A stretch of 64,000 nucleotides of DNA from Candidatus Roseilinea sp. (GCA_025998955.1 AP024676.1:3844001-3908000); one strand, 5' to 3'; counted from the first letter of the stretch, positions 18,085 through 26,023 are shown. Notes: generated by a model not told the origin, from the sequence alone. Numbers and translations: made by a program.

Positions 18085-19215
18085 CTCACGTTACGCAGCC
18101 AGTGTGACGGGCTGCAGCTGGCGCAGGGCGTCAAAAGCTGATTGAACGGCGTGCAGATACAAATGCGATTTCAAGGCAAAATGATTCGACTTGGATTTAC
18201 GCTTGAGCATCTCGAGCTTGATGAACGCACACAAACTGGCAAAGATGTGATTGGTCTGCGTCGTGACCGTGTGGGCAGGCGAGCGTTCGAGCGCGGCATT
18301 CTGCTTGAGCGACTTGTGGAAGGGTTCGATCGTCCATCGTTTTTGATAGAGCGAGGTGATCCCATCGTAGGTGAGCGTGGTGTCGCTGGTGACCAGAAAC
18401 AATACGCCGGTAGAGCCATCTTTGTTTGTAAAGATTTGCTTGGCCAAAAGCAGCGGGAAGCTCACATCTTCCAGATACACTGGCCGCACCGTGTTTGGTT
18501 CGATCACGACTTCATCCACACGCACGTAGATGCCGTGCCGCTTGTCGTCCGCGCTGAGTGCCACCTTGCGATTGGCCTTGAGCGGCATGACAAACTCCTT
18601 CTTCAGCTTGTGTTTGACGAAATTCATGTTGTCGGCCGCGGCAAACCACACATCGTTGAGCACGTATTTGAAGGGAATCTGGTTGATCACCGCTTGTTGC
18701 AGCATCATGCGGTAATACTCATTCTTGGTGATCGGACTTCGGCGCTTGGTCTTGCCACTCTTCTTGTCCACATACTGCTCGGTCTTGGCGATCAAGCGAA
18801 ACTCCACTGGCAACGACAGCCCCCGACTGGGCACGTGATACAGCGCCGTCATCAGGTTGATGCCTTTGAGCACCTCGCCGCTGGTGTGATCGTAGTGCCA
18901 GCACACGATGTCGTTCTCGTCGCTGTAGAGTTTCTCGCTGATCGTGTCGTCCACGATCAGCACCCCATCCTCACTTTGAATCTGCCGCACAAATCGCTTG
19001 GTCACCTGCCACAGTTCCACACCTCCCCGCGTCCGGCCGCTCAGCGAGCGCGTGATTTGGTCATGACTGACGCTCCCTTCGACCAACTGTTCCAGCCCAG
19101 TCGCGGTGGCTTGTCCAAACGTGCACACCAGATAATCGCTATACAAATCGAGCAAGTCTTGTGCCATGTCGCCATTTTATGGTCGCGCAGTCAGTTCGCG
19201 ACTGCGTAACGTGAG
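18085..19215 (-). mobile_element. Intact IS4-like insertion sequence, 1131 bp
   Basis: The ends are perfect 14-bp inverted repeats: CTCACGTTACGCAG at 18085-18098 and its complement at 19202-19215. Identical 7-bp duplications (CTCCTAA) flank it at 18078-18084 and 19216-19222. One complete transposase gene fills it. Perfect repeats, an intact frame and an exact target duplication indicate a recent, possibly active insertion. The family is inferred from the transposase YREK signature. Confidence 0.93.
18091..19167 (-). CDS. DDE transposase, IS4-like (YREK signature)
   Basis: This 358-residue RNase H-fold transposase has the first catalytic Asp in VLIVDDTISEK (D73/D74) and the second probably in LNDVWFAAADN (D172 or D179). 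The IS4-family Y-(2)-R-(3)-E-(6)-K signature is Y274, R277, E281 and K288 in LYQKRWTIEPFHKSLKQ. No frameshift is visible. It starts 35 bases inside the right end of the element. It reads in the same direction as the downstream secreted-repeat gene, so read-through could drive that gene. The base composition is slightly lower in GC than its neighbours. Confidence 0.92.
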   Translation of the reverse strand: MAQDLLDLYSDYLVCTFGQATATGLEQLVEGSVSHDQITRSLSGRTRGGVELWQVTKRFVRQIQSEDGVLIVDDTISEKLYSDENDIVCWHYDHTSGEVLKGINLMTALYHVPSRGLSLPVEFRLIAKTEQYVDKKSGKTKRRSPITKNEYYRMMLQQAVINQIPFKYVLNDVWFAAADNMNFVKHKLKKEFVMPLKANRKVALSADDKRHGIYVRVDEVVIEPNTVRPVYLEDVSFPLLLAKQIFTNKDGSTGVLFLVTSDTTLTYDGITSLYQKRWTIEPFHKSLKQNAALERSPAHTVTTQTNHIFASLCAFIKLEMLKRKSKSNHFALKSHLYLHAVQSAFDALRQLQPVTLAA

Positions 19216-19222
19216 CTCCTAA
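19216..19222. repeat. IS target-site duplication, right copy
   Basis: Exact second copy of CTCCTAA (see 18078-18084). Joining the flanks through one copy restores an uninterrupted leader for the secreted-repeat gene. Confidence 0.9.
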
Positions 19223-19414
19223 GTGAACGTTTCGTTTGCGGCCGGTGGAAGTGATTCCACCCGACCTATCGAACAAAACGCATTGGTCCGTCGGATCGGA
19301 TTTCCCGATTCGACGGCAAAGGCAGCCGCTCTCTCGCTCGAGCAAGTGATATGCAGCCGAAGGATGACCGGCGCGACTAACGAGAGAGCAATCGCGGAGA
19401 ATAGGGGCCAGACC

Positions 19415-19867
19415 ATGGACGTCGTGCTGTTTGCGCTGCGGATGCTGATCGTCGTCGCGCTATATGCCTTCCTCGGCGCGCTCCTATGGGCGCTGCTGCG
19501 AGAGCGCACTTCGGCGCCTTCACCGGCCGCTCCCACATCGCGGTTGATGCAACTACCGGACGACACATCCGGCCCAGTGCCGGAGCGGCGGTATGCGATC
19601 CATGCGGTGGCGTGGATCGGGCGCGATCCGAACTGCCTGGTGCACGCCGACGACGAATTCGCCAGCGCGCGACATGCCCAAGTGCTGTGGCGCGCCGAAG
19701 ATCAGGCCTGGTGGATCGAGGACAACCTCAGCCGCAACGGCACCTTCGTGAACGATCAGCGCGTGATGCGCAGCCGGCTGAAGGACGGTGACGTGATCCG
19801 CGTGGGCCGCGTTCGCTTCAAATTCGAGCTGGACGGCGTGGACGCACGCGGTCGAACGCCTGAGTAG
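19415..19867 (+). CDS. Membrane-anchored FHA-domain protein
   Basis: This protein of about 150 residues has one N-terminal TM helix (VVLFALRMLIVVALYAFLGALLWALL), a Pro/Ser linker and an FHA domain at about 55-140. The phosphothreonine-binding pattern is clear: AVAWIGRDPNCLVHADDEFASARHAQVLW, then WIEDNLSRNGTFVNDQRV and LKDGDVIRVGRVRFKFE. It matches small FHA proteins of FtsW/PBP/PknB cell-division clusters, although none of those genes is adjacent. I chose the ATG at 19415 because it begins the TM helix; the open frame reaches up to the IS but that part has no protein-like features. Confidence 0.82.
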   Translation: MDVVLFALRMLIVVALYAFLGALLWALLRERTSAPSPAAPTSRLMQLPDDTSGPVPERRYAIHAVAWIGRDPNCLVHADDEFASARHAQVLWRAEDQAWWIEDNLSRNGTFVNDQRVMRSRLKDGDVIRVGRVRFKFELDGVDARGRTPE

Positions 19868-19931
19868 AAGTTACTCGCGTTACGCCGCGATTGGAAGCTG
19901 CATGCTGCGCAGAGCAACGTGGCCCTCCGGC

Positions 19932-19947
19932 GACCGGCATTCCGGTC
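19932..19947. terminator. Hairpin between convergent FHA and isopentenyl phosphate kinase genes
   Basis: GACCGG-CATT-CCGGTC is a perfect 6-bp stem in the 136-base gap between two convergent genes. There is no U-tract; a weak candidate terminator. Nothing else is seen in the gap. Confidence 0.35.
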
Positions 19948-20003
19948 CGCGAAGGGGATGAACGCCGCTGTCGCCGTGCGCGACCGGCTGCCTTGAGCGA
20001 CGG

Positions 20004-20888
20004 CTATGCGTTCACCGGCGCGCTCGGTCCGACCAACCGCGCGTCATCCGTCGCGACGATCTCCGTGCCAACAGGTTCGCCGAGCAGCGCGCGCGTCACA
20101 TTGCCTTCGATCAAGCCCGAGAAGATGCGCACCGTCACCGTTGGATGCGCTGCGACGAGGTCGAGCATGTCGCGCACCTTGCTCGCCATGCCACCGGTCA
20201 CATCTGCGCCGCGCGAGCCACCCACGCTGCCGCGAACCTCGTCCCAGTTCAACAACGTGATGCGTGGAACAACCGCAGAGGCGCGGAGGCGCAAAGGCCT
20301 ATCTTCTTCCGCTGCTCCGCTGCTCCGCGGTTCGAAGCTCGCATACACCCCTTCGGTTTCGCCGGCCAACAGCACATGCGTCACCGGCAGCGCGTGCGCG
20401 AGATAGGCGAACACCTCCTCGGTCGAGACGATCGTTCCGCCGCGCACATCGTCGAAGGCCACGTCGCCCATCACCAGCGGGACGAGGCCATGGTCAAGCG
20501 CTGCGCGGATCGGTGCGACGTCGAGATAGCCCAGCCGGCCATCCTTGCAGCGCGCGCTGGCCGAAGGACAAAAGCTGATCACCGGCACGCCGGCTTCGTG
20601 CAGCGCATCGGCCACGATGCGGTTCAGACGCGCCGCCGCCACCGACACCTCGGCGAAGCCCCGCCAGCCTGCGGCATCGTGCACGCCGGCGCGCGTGCCG
20701 TAGCGCTTCGCCGCCGCATGGCCGAACGACCCGCTGCCGTGACCTAGAAGTATTGGAGATGGATGGCGCACCATCTCCAATCTCCAATCCCTAATCTCTT
20801 TCGCCAAGCGATGGATCACGTCCAAGCGAGGCGTATTGGCCTGCGTCTTGTCGGTGATCAGGGAGCCACCCAGTTTGAGGAAGATCAT
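20004..20888 (-). CDS. Isopentenyl phosphate kinase
   Basis: This 294-residue amino-acid-kinase-fold enzyme phosphorylates isopentenyl phosphate to isopentenyl diphosphate. Seen: the N-terminal FLKLGGSLITDK, the glycine loop with the IPK catalytic His (LLGHGSGSFGH, H57), PVISFCPSASA, LAGETEGVYA and the DVTGGMASKV motif. The His in the glycine loop separates IPK from acetylglutamate and aspartate kinases. IPK is known from archaea and from Chloroflexota such as Roseiflexus, where it belongs to an alternative mevalonate route. The protein is longer than usual (about 245-265). Two stretches, residues of about 37-46 and 185-205, coincide with short-unit inverted repeats in the DNA, and the second looks like a true insert (SFEPRSSGAAEEDRPLRLRAS). 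Confidence 0.88.
   Translation of the reverse strand: MIFLKLGGSLITDKTQANTPRLDVIHRLAKEIRDWRLEMVRHPSPILLGHGSGSFGHAAAKRYGTRAGVHDAAGWRGFAEVSVAAARLNRIVADALHEAGVPVISFCPSASARCKDGRLGYLDVAPIRAALDHGLVPLVMGDVAFDDVRGGTIVSTEEVFAYLAHALPVTHVLLAGETEGVYASFEPRSSGAAEEDRPLRLRASAVVPRITLLNWDEVRGSVGGSRGADVTGGMASKVRDMLDLVAAHPTVTVRIFSGLIEGNVTRALLGEPVGTEIVATDDARLVGPSAPVNA
20272..20335. repeat. Short-unit inverted repeat inside the IPK gene (second site)
   Basis: The left arm CCGCAGAGGCGCGGAGGCGC and the right arm GCTGCTCCGCTGCTCCGCGG pair imperfectly around CCTATCTTCTT. It encodes IPK residues of about 185-205, a low-complexity loop absent in usual IPKs. It looks like an in-frame repeat insertion. Confidence 0.5.
20753..20800. 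repeat. Short-unit inverted repeat inside the IPK gene (first site)
   Basis: A perfect 10-bp stem (TTGGAGATGG at 20753-20762, CCATCTCCAA at 20771-20780) continues as 7-base units TCTCCAA, TCTCCAA, TCCCTAA, TCTCTTT. It lies within the IPK coding sequence and encodes residues of about 31-46 (the EIRDWRLEMVRHPSP stretch). Confidence 0.6.
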
Positions 20889-20901
20889 TTCGATTTATGA
20901 T

Positions 20902-20971
20902 GCGGGATTGCGGATGTGGATTTCGGACTGCACTTTCAACCCGCGTCACCCAATCCTAATCCGCAATTGCC
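20902..20971. repeat. Imperfect inverted repeat between divergent IPK and methyltransferase genes
   Basis: The arms at 20902-20922 (GCGGGATTGCGGATGTGGATT) and 20952-20971 pair with few mismatches. The right arm continues as units CCAATCT, GCAATCC, TCGATCT, CTCATCC, TCAATCT up to the methyltransferase promoter. Confidence 0.55.
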
Positions 20972-21010
20972 AATCTGCAATCCTCGATCTCTCATCCTCA
21001 ATCTCGATTC

Positions 21011-21016
21011 TATAAT
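21011..21016 (+). promoter_or_regulatory. Consensus -10 box TATAAT, leaderless arrangement
   Basis: A perfect TATAAT ends 7 bases before the methyltransferase ATG at 21024. Transcription would then begin at or next to the A of the ATG, and no Shine-Dalgarno is present. Confidence 0.65.
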
Positions 21017-21023
21017 CACTTCA

Positions 21024-21860
21024 ATGCCCGACACCCTCCACGTCCATCGCGACAAGGACTTCCTCTCTGATTTCTTACGGCGCTACTGGTTCGCGCCGCC
21101 TGTCGCGTTGTGGCGTTCGATCGAGGCCAAAACGCTGAGCACGCTCGACTTCCCGGCGCCTATGCTCGACTTCGGCTGCGGCGACGGTCGCTTCACCGAG
21201 GCGATCTTCGGCAAGCAAGCTGGCATCTACGGCTGCGACATTGCCCCCAGAGAACTGCCGGCTGCGCGCGACAGCGGCGTGTATCGTCATGGCGTACAGT
21301 GGGCCGATGGACATCACCTGCCCTACCGCGACAGCGCCTTCGGAACGGTGTATAGCAACTCGGTGATCGAACACATCCCCGATCCACAGCATGTGTTGCC
21401 GGAGCTGGCGCGTGTGCTGCGGCCCGGCGGATTGTTGGTGTTGACTGTGCCGAGCGACCGCTTTCGTGAGCTGCTGGACGGCGTGCGCACTGCGCCGACG
21501 AAGCAGGCTGCCGAGCAATACGCGCGCAGCGTAGATCAACTCTTCGCCCACCACCACTACTACACCGCCGACGAGTGGCGCGTGCTCTTCGCAACGGTGA
21601 ATGTCAAACTCATCGAGGTGCGCTACTACGTGTCGCCGGAGGCCGAGCAGCAGTGGGATCGCATGAACCGCGCATACGGCATCGGCAAACGCTCGCTCTT
21701 CAACGTGCTGGCTTCGCCGCGCTTGCGATCGCTGGGCTACCAGTCGGCGATGGCCCGGTTGGTGCACGACCGGCTGATCACCCAACTCCGTCCATACTAC
21801 GACGCCCGCGTTACCGATTGTGGCGGCGGCCTCCTGGTCGTCGGACGCAAGTTGAACTAA
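21024..21860 (+). CDS. Class I SAM-dependent methyltransferase
   Basis: The protein has 278 residues. Motif I is MLDFGCGDGRFTEAIFG, followed by the acidic end of beta-2 (YGCDIAP), DGHHLPYRDSAFGTVYSNSVIEHIPDPQHVLPELARVLRPGGLLVLTVPS, the standard Methyltransf_11 pattern. The C-terminal third is a helical part seen in glycolipid or sugar methyltransferases; the substrate is unknown. I chose the ATG at 21024 because of the TATAAT 7 bases upstream. A longer frame reaches 20916, but it would translate the short-unit repeat. Confidence 0.82.
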   Translation: MPDTLHVHRDKDFLSDFLRRYWFAPPVALWRSIEAKTLSTLDFPAPMLDFGCGDGRFTEAIFGKQAGIYGCDIAPRELPAARDSGVYRHGVQWADGHHLPYRDSAFGTVYSNSVIEHIPDPQHVLPELARVLRPGGLLVLTVPSDRFRELLDGVRTAPTKQAAEQYARSVDQLFAHHHYYTADEWRVLFATVNVKLIEVRYYVSPEAEQQWDRMNRAYGIGKRSLFNVLASPRLRSLGYQSAMARLVHDRLITQLRPYYDARVTDCGGGLLVVGRKLN

Positions 21861-21867
21861 ACTAGAA

Positions 21868-21878
21868 TGGTCAGACCA
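21868..21878. promoter_or_regulatory. GntR/FadR-type operator (TGGTCAGACCA)
   Basis: TGGTC-A-GACCA is a perfect 5+5 palindrome that fits the GntR-family consensus TGGTNNNACCA. It overlaps the last base of a TAGAAT -10-like box (21863-21868) and lies 270 bases before the sugar ABC transporter genes. Repression of that operon by a GntR-type sensor encoded elsewhere is a plausible reading. Confidence 0.45.
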
Positions 21879-22146
21879 ATGTAACGCCCATTTGCGCAAT
21901 CGGGCTTATCCCTCTACACTTCGCATTCCTAGAGATCCACGGCACATGTGGAATTGGAAGGAGGTGATCGCCAGGAGGCATACGAGACGCACCTTCATCT
22001 TGCTCGCCTAGCGCGCGCAGCTAGGGGATTGCGCGGTTTGAACCTGTAGGGTCGTCAGTGCACCGGTGAACCCACGCGTAGATGCACTCGACGACGCAGC
22101 CATTCAATCTGCAACGCTTGCAAACCCGATCTAGGAGGATTCAAAA
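21879..22146 (+). other. Long leader before the sugar ABC operon
   Basis: These 268 bases hold no gene that I can support. AAGGAGGTGATC at 21958-21969 is an extended match to the 16S 3' end but has no start codon at a suitable distance. Just before the GTG at 22147 is CTAGGAGGATT, a good Shine-Dalgarno. Confidence 0.4.
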
Positions 22147-23610
22147 GTGAAGAAAGAGACCAAACTCACCCGACGCCAATTGCTTCGTTTGTCCGCGCTC
22201 GCCGGAGCCGGCGCAGCGCTCGCCGCCTGCGCGGCGCCGGCTACACCTGCCCAGCCTGCCGCACCTGCGCAACCTGCCGAACCAGCGGCGCCGGCTGCTC
22301 CTGCCGCGACAGAAGCACCCGCGCCTACCGAAGCGCCGGCAGCGCCGGCCGGTGGCACGATCCAGGTGCTACACCGCCAGGAATACTTCAAGGCACTGGA
22401 AGAAGAGCTGAAGAAGCAGACCGAGGAGTTCATCGCCAGCCTGGGCTACACGCCGGATGTCTCCACAGTCAACCCCGAGGTGTTCGGCGACTTCATCGCC
22501 AAGATGCAAGCGGCTGTAGCCGCGGGCAACCCGCCCGACCTCGCCTATCACGGCAACAGCGTGTCCGTGATGTACGACTCGGACATCGTCGAGGACGTCA
22601 CGGACATTGTGGATGAACTGGTCGGCAAGTACGGCGAAATCGTGCCGGCCAGCGTGCCGCGCAGCGCGCGCTTCGACGAGAAGTGGTGGTCGGTGCCGTT
22701 CATCACGACTGCCGGTGCGTGGTTTGTGCGACGCGACGTCGCCGAAGCTGCAGGCGTGGATGTGAAGCAAATGCCGAAGCTACAAGATCGGCTCGACGCA
22801 GCCATCAAGATGTCCGATCCTGCCAAGGAGATGTACGGCTGGGGCCTGACGGTCAACCGGAGCGGTGACGGCCACGGCTTGATCCAGACGGCGTTCCAGG
22901 CCTTCGGCGGCCGCGCGGTAGACGAGACCGGCACCAAGATCACCTTCAACTCGCCGGAGACCATCGCCGGCGTGGAGTGGCTGGCTGCCATCTACACCGA
23001 CGAGAAATACAAGCCCATCCTGCCACCCGGCGTGGAGAGCTGGACCGATCCGAGCAACAACGAGGCATATCTGGCTGGCAAGATCGCCATGACCCAGAAC
23101 GCCTTCAGCGTGTATGCCGCGGCCAAGCGCGACAACAACCCGGTTTATCCGAACACTGCGGTGGTGCGCTTCCCGCTGACCAACGACGGCTCGATCGAGC
23201 TCGGCACCGGCGGCGCGCAGTGGTACACCATCTTCAAAGGTGTCAAGAACCGCGATGTCGCCAAACAAATCATTTTGCACTTCATTGACCCAGCTCGGTT
23301 TACACCGCTGTCGGGATTGGGCGGTGGGTTGTTCATGCCGGCTTACAAGAACAATTGGACCGACGACCTGCTCAAGCTCGAGCCGGCCTTCCCGACGCTC
23401 AAGGAGATCATGTTCAACCCGACCGACTACACCGGCTTCTCGTATCCGGCGCAGCCAAACGCCGCGACCGACGCCTGGTTCGCGACGGGCTTCTTGAGCG
23501 AGATGATGGCCAACGTCATCACCGGCAAGATGACCGCTGCCGAGGCCGTCAAGGACGCCACCGAGAAGGGCATCGCCATCTTCGAGGAGAAGGGCTTGCC
23601 GCAGAGTTAG
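22147..23610 (+). CDS. Sugar ABC transporter substrate-binding lipoprotein
   Basis: This 487-residue family 1 solute-binding protein starts at a GTG behind AGGAGG. The N-terminus combines a twin-Arg-like stretch (TRRQLLRLSA) with a lipobox (LAAC, Cys near residue 24). A low-complexity Ala/Pro/Glu linker of about 45 residues follows, then the binding domain (FIAKMQAAVAAGNPPDLAYHGN; WWSVPFITTAGAWFVRRDVAEAAGVD; YLAGKIAMTQNAFSVYAA). These are typical of carbohydrate importers. It would sit on the outside of the membrane and deliver an unknown sugar to the fused permease encoded next. Confidence 0.88.
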   Translation: MKKETKLTRRQLLRLSALAGAGAALAACAAPATPAQPAAPAQPAEPAAPAAPAATEAPAPTEAPAAPAGGTIQVLHRQEYFKALEEELKKQTEEFIASLGYTPDVSTVNPEVFGDFIAKMQAAVAAGNPPDLAYHGNSVSVMYDSDIVEDVTDIVDELVGKYGEIVPASVPRSARFDEKWWSVPFITTAGAWFVRRDVAEAAGVDVKQMPKLQDRLDAAIKMSDPAKEMYGWGLTVNRSGDGHGLIQTAFQAFGGRAVDETGTKITFNSPETIAGVEWLAAIYTDEKYKPILPPGVESWTDPSNNEAYLAGKIAMTQNAFSVYAAAKRDNNPVYPNTAVVRFPLTNDGSIELGTGGAQWYTIFKGVKNRDVAKQIILHFIDPARFTPLSGLGGGLFMPAYKNNWTDDLLKLEPAFPTLKEIMFNPTDYTGFSYPAQPNAATDAWFATGFLSEMMANVITGKMTAAEAVKDATEKGIAIFEEKGLPQS

Positions 23611-23621
23611 TGAATCCTATT

Positions 23622-23684
23622 CCCACTCCCGACTTGCCGCTCCCTACTTTCGGTTTCTGAGGGAGGTGGTGAGTCGGGAGTCGG
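23622..23684. repeat. Imperfect inverted repeat between binding protein and permease genes
   Basis: The 26-base arms at 23622-23647 and 23659-23684 (core ACTCCCGACT / AGTCGGGAGT) flank an 11-base loop. As a hairpin after the binding-protein gene it could stabilise the upstream mRNA, as in other sugar ABC operons. Confidence 0.6.
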
Positions 23685-23701
23685 ACAAGGAGCGGAGGAA
23701 C

Positions 23702-25861
23702 ATGGCTCAACAGATGACCGCGCCAACCCGGCTGGCGCAACCTCAAGGGGTAGGCCTGAACAAACGGCTGGAGCGATGGCTGGGCAAGGATTGGAAGATC
23801 GCAGTGTTGTTCGTTGCGCCGATGGTCATCCTGATGGCGGGGTTGATCCTGTATCCATTCCTCAACGCGGTCTACATGAGCATGTTCGTCCGCACGATCA
23901 ACCGCCAGGAAGTATTCGTCGGGCTGGACAACTACCGGCGCTTGCTGACCGACACCCAGTTCACCGGCTCGATCAGCAACACAATCCGCTTCACGGTGAT
24001 TTCGGTGGCCGCCAAGTTGGTGGTGGGCCTGATTATCGCCTCGCTGCTGAATAGCAAGCTGCCGTTCCGCAACGTGCTCTCCGGCATCATGCTCCTGCCC
24101 TGGATCGTGCCGGAGGTCGTGACGGCGCTCACTTGGCGCGGTATCTTCGATCCGCTATTCGGCACGTTGAATCCTCTGCTCAGAAGCTTAGGCATCATCA
24201 ACCGCGACGTCGGCTGGCTGTCCGAGCCAGGCTTAGCGCTCGCCAGCGTGATCGCGGTCAACATTTGGAAGGGCATCCCGTTCTTCACCATGTTGCTGCT
24301 CGCCGGCCTGAAAGCGATTGACAGGGAGCTCTACGAAGCCTCGGAAGTGGACGGCGCGAACGGCGTGCAGCGCTTCTTCAACATTACGCTGCCCGGGCTG
24401 CGCTACGTGATCGCCGTGACGGTACTGCTCTCCACCATCAGCACGTTCAACACCTTCGGGTTGATCTACCTGATGACCGGCGGCGGCCCCGGCGGCGAGA
24501 CGCGCGTGTACTCCATCCTGGCCTACGAGCGGGCGCTGCTGCAGAACCGGTTCGGTCCGGGCGCAGCCGTGTCGCTCATGACGGCGCCGTTCCTGGCGAT
24601 CTTCATCTTCTTGCTGGCGCGCTTCATGCGCCAAGGCGTGGATCGCAGCGCGCCGCGCGAGACGAGCAACCCTTGGCTGAAGGCAGTCGTGCGCGCGCTG
24701 CCTTGGGCCATCGCCGGCGCAGCGATCGTCGTCGCTGCTGCAGCGACGCTGAGCACCGTCGGGATCGCCGGCCTGCTCATTTGCGGCCTGATCACTGCCG
24801 TAATCTGCGCCGTGCTGTTTGCGTTCGGACGGTTTGCGGCCTTTCTCTCCACGCGCTCGATACCCTGGCTGATCCTTGCCGGTGTGACGCCGCTCATCAT
24901 CCTCGCCGCGCTCAGCAGTGGCGATCCGGCGGAGGGGATGGTGCGCGTGCTGGCTGCGGTGGCCGTGGCTGTCGTGATCGGCATCGCGGGGTATGGGCTG
25001 AGTCTGCTGGCCGATCGCAACCTATCGTCGGCGATGCGCGCGCGGCTCGGCGTCGCATTTCGGCTGCTCGCGCTCTCGCCGTTCCTGTTCTTCGTCCTGT
25101 TCCCGTTCTACTTCGTCATCATCACCGCGTTCAAGGACGATCTGCAGATCCAGCAGCGCGTGTCGCTCTTCTGGCCCGCCCCCTGGGTGCTGACCCAGTT
25201 CGATACTCTGCTGAACAAGACGCAGTATGTGCTCTGGTTCCGCAATACGGTCACGATCGCGCTCATCACGACGGTGCTATCGGTGTTCTTCGCCGCCCTA
25301 GGCGGCTACGCGCTGGCGAGGTTGAAGTTCCGCAGCGCCGGCGCACTGACCACCGTGCTGTTGATCACCTATCTGCTGCCCGGCTCGCTGATGTTCATCC
25401 CGATGTATCGCATCCTCACTGGCCTGGGCGCGATCAACACGCACATGGCCTTGATCCTCACGTATCCGACCTTCCTGATGCCGTTCGCCACATGGGTGAT
25501 GATGGGCTACTACCGCTCGATCCCCGAAGACTTGGAGGAGGCGGCGATGATTGACGGGGCGAACCGCTTCGGCGCGTTCTGGCGCATCACGCTGCCGCTG
25601 GCGGTGCCGGCGCTGCTCGCCGTCACGTTGATCGCCTTCACCAACGCGTGGAACGAGTTCCTATATGCCTTCATCTTCCTGACCAGCGAGAAGCTGATCA
25701 CGCTGCCGGTCGGTTTGCAGAAGCTGGTCTTCGCCGACCTGTATCCATACGGTCAATTGATGGCTGCCTCGCTCATCATGTCCATCCCGGTCGTCGGCTT
25801 CTACATCTTCGCCCAGCGCTTCCTGGTCGAAGGGTTGACGGCGGGCAGCGTGAAAGGATAA
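23702..25861 (+). CDS. Fused ABC sugar permease (MalF-like + MalG-like in one chain)
   Basis: This 719-residue membrane protein has two complete ABC-importer permease domains. The first spans residues of about 25-310 and has the EAA loop EASEVDGANGVQRFFNITLPGL. The second spans about 460-719 and has the EAA loop EEAAMIDGANRFGAFWRITLPLA. Between them are about 140 residues with three or four extra hydrophobic helices. In most sugar importers these are two genes (malF/malG, ugpA/ugpE). No stop or frameshift interrupts the fusion. The start at 23702 has GGAGCGGAGGAAC upstream. No sugar-type ATPase gene is nearby, so an ATPase encoded elsewhere (MsmX/UgpC-like) must power it. Confidence 0.88.
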   Translation: MAQQMTAPTRLAQPQGVGLNKRLERWLGKDWKIAVLFVAPMVILMAGLILYPFLNAVYMSMFVRTINRQEVFVGLDNYRRLLTDTQFTGSISNTIRFTVISVAAKLVVGLIIASLLNSKLPFRNVLSGIMLLPWIVPEVVTALTWRGIFDPLFGTLNPLLRSLGIINRDVGWLSEPGLALASVIAVNIWKGIPFFTMLLLAGLKAIDRELYEASEVDGANGVQRFFNITLPGLRYVIAVTVLLSTISTFNTFGLIYLMTGGGPGGETRVYSILAYERALLQNRFGPGAAVSLMTAPFLAIFIFLLARFMRQGVDRSAPRETSNPWLKAVVRALPWAIAGAAIVVAAAATLSTVGIAGLLICGLITAVICAVLFAFGRFAAFLSTRSIPWLILAGVTPLIILAALSSGDPAEGMVRVLAAVAVAVVIGIAGYGLSLLADRNLSSAMRARLGVAFRLLALSPFLFFVLFPFYFVIITAFKDDLQIQQRVSLFWPAPWVLTQFDTLLNKTQYVLWFRNTVTIALITTVLSVFFAALGGYALARLKFRSAGALTTVLLITYLLPGSLMFIPMYRILTGLGAINTHMALILTYPTFLMPFATWVMMGYYRSIPEDLEEAAMIDGANRFGAFWRITLPLAVPALLAVTLIAFTNAWNEFLYAFIFLTSEKLITLPVGLQKLVFADLYPYGQLMAASLIMSIPVVGFYIFAQRFLVEGLTAGSVKG

Positions 25862-25897
25862 GACGTGGCGTCGTAGAAGGCAGTAGCGTCAATAGTA

Positions 25898-25976
25898 GTG
25901 TCAGTAGTGTCGCTGGTGTCGGATGGTGTCGTAGGAGACGCCCCGACACCAACGACACCAGCGACACTAACGGCAC
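25898..25976. repeat. Imperfect inverted repeat downstream of the sugar ABC operon
   Basis: The arms at about 25898-25931 and 25944-25976 are built of AGTGTCG/GGTGTCG-type units and their complements, with a loop TAGGAGACGCCC. Over 25 positions pair. The position suggests a terminator or 3' stabiliser between the sugar importer and the next operon. Confidence 0.65.
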
Positions 25977-26023
25977 AACCACACCGGCGACACCTTCCTC
26001 GCAACCTTGCTCCTCGCTGCTCG

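Noticed and set aside
18142-19209. Plus-strand frame opposite the transposase (355 codons)
   Set aside because: Antisense to a clear IS4-like transposase that fills the IS; no protein family features.
19223-19414. Upstream extension of the FHA protein to the IS border
   Set aside because: The sequence before the TM helix lacks protein-like features and the frame starts exactly at the IS flank; the ATG at 19415 is better.
20916-21023. N-terminal extension of the methyltransferase
   Set aside because: It would translate the short-unit repeat; a perfect TATAAT lies just before the ATG at 21024.
21958-22011. Leader peptide with the strong AAGGAGGTGATC site before the sugar ABC genes
   Set aside because: The only start codons are inside or too far from the site; the reading of about 15 codons is not convincing.
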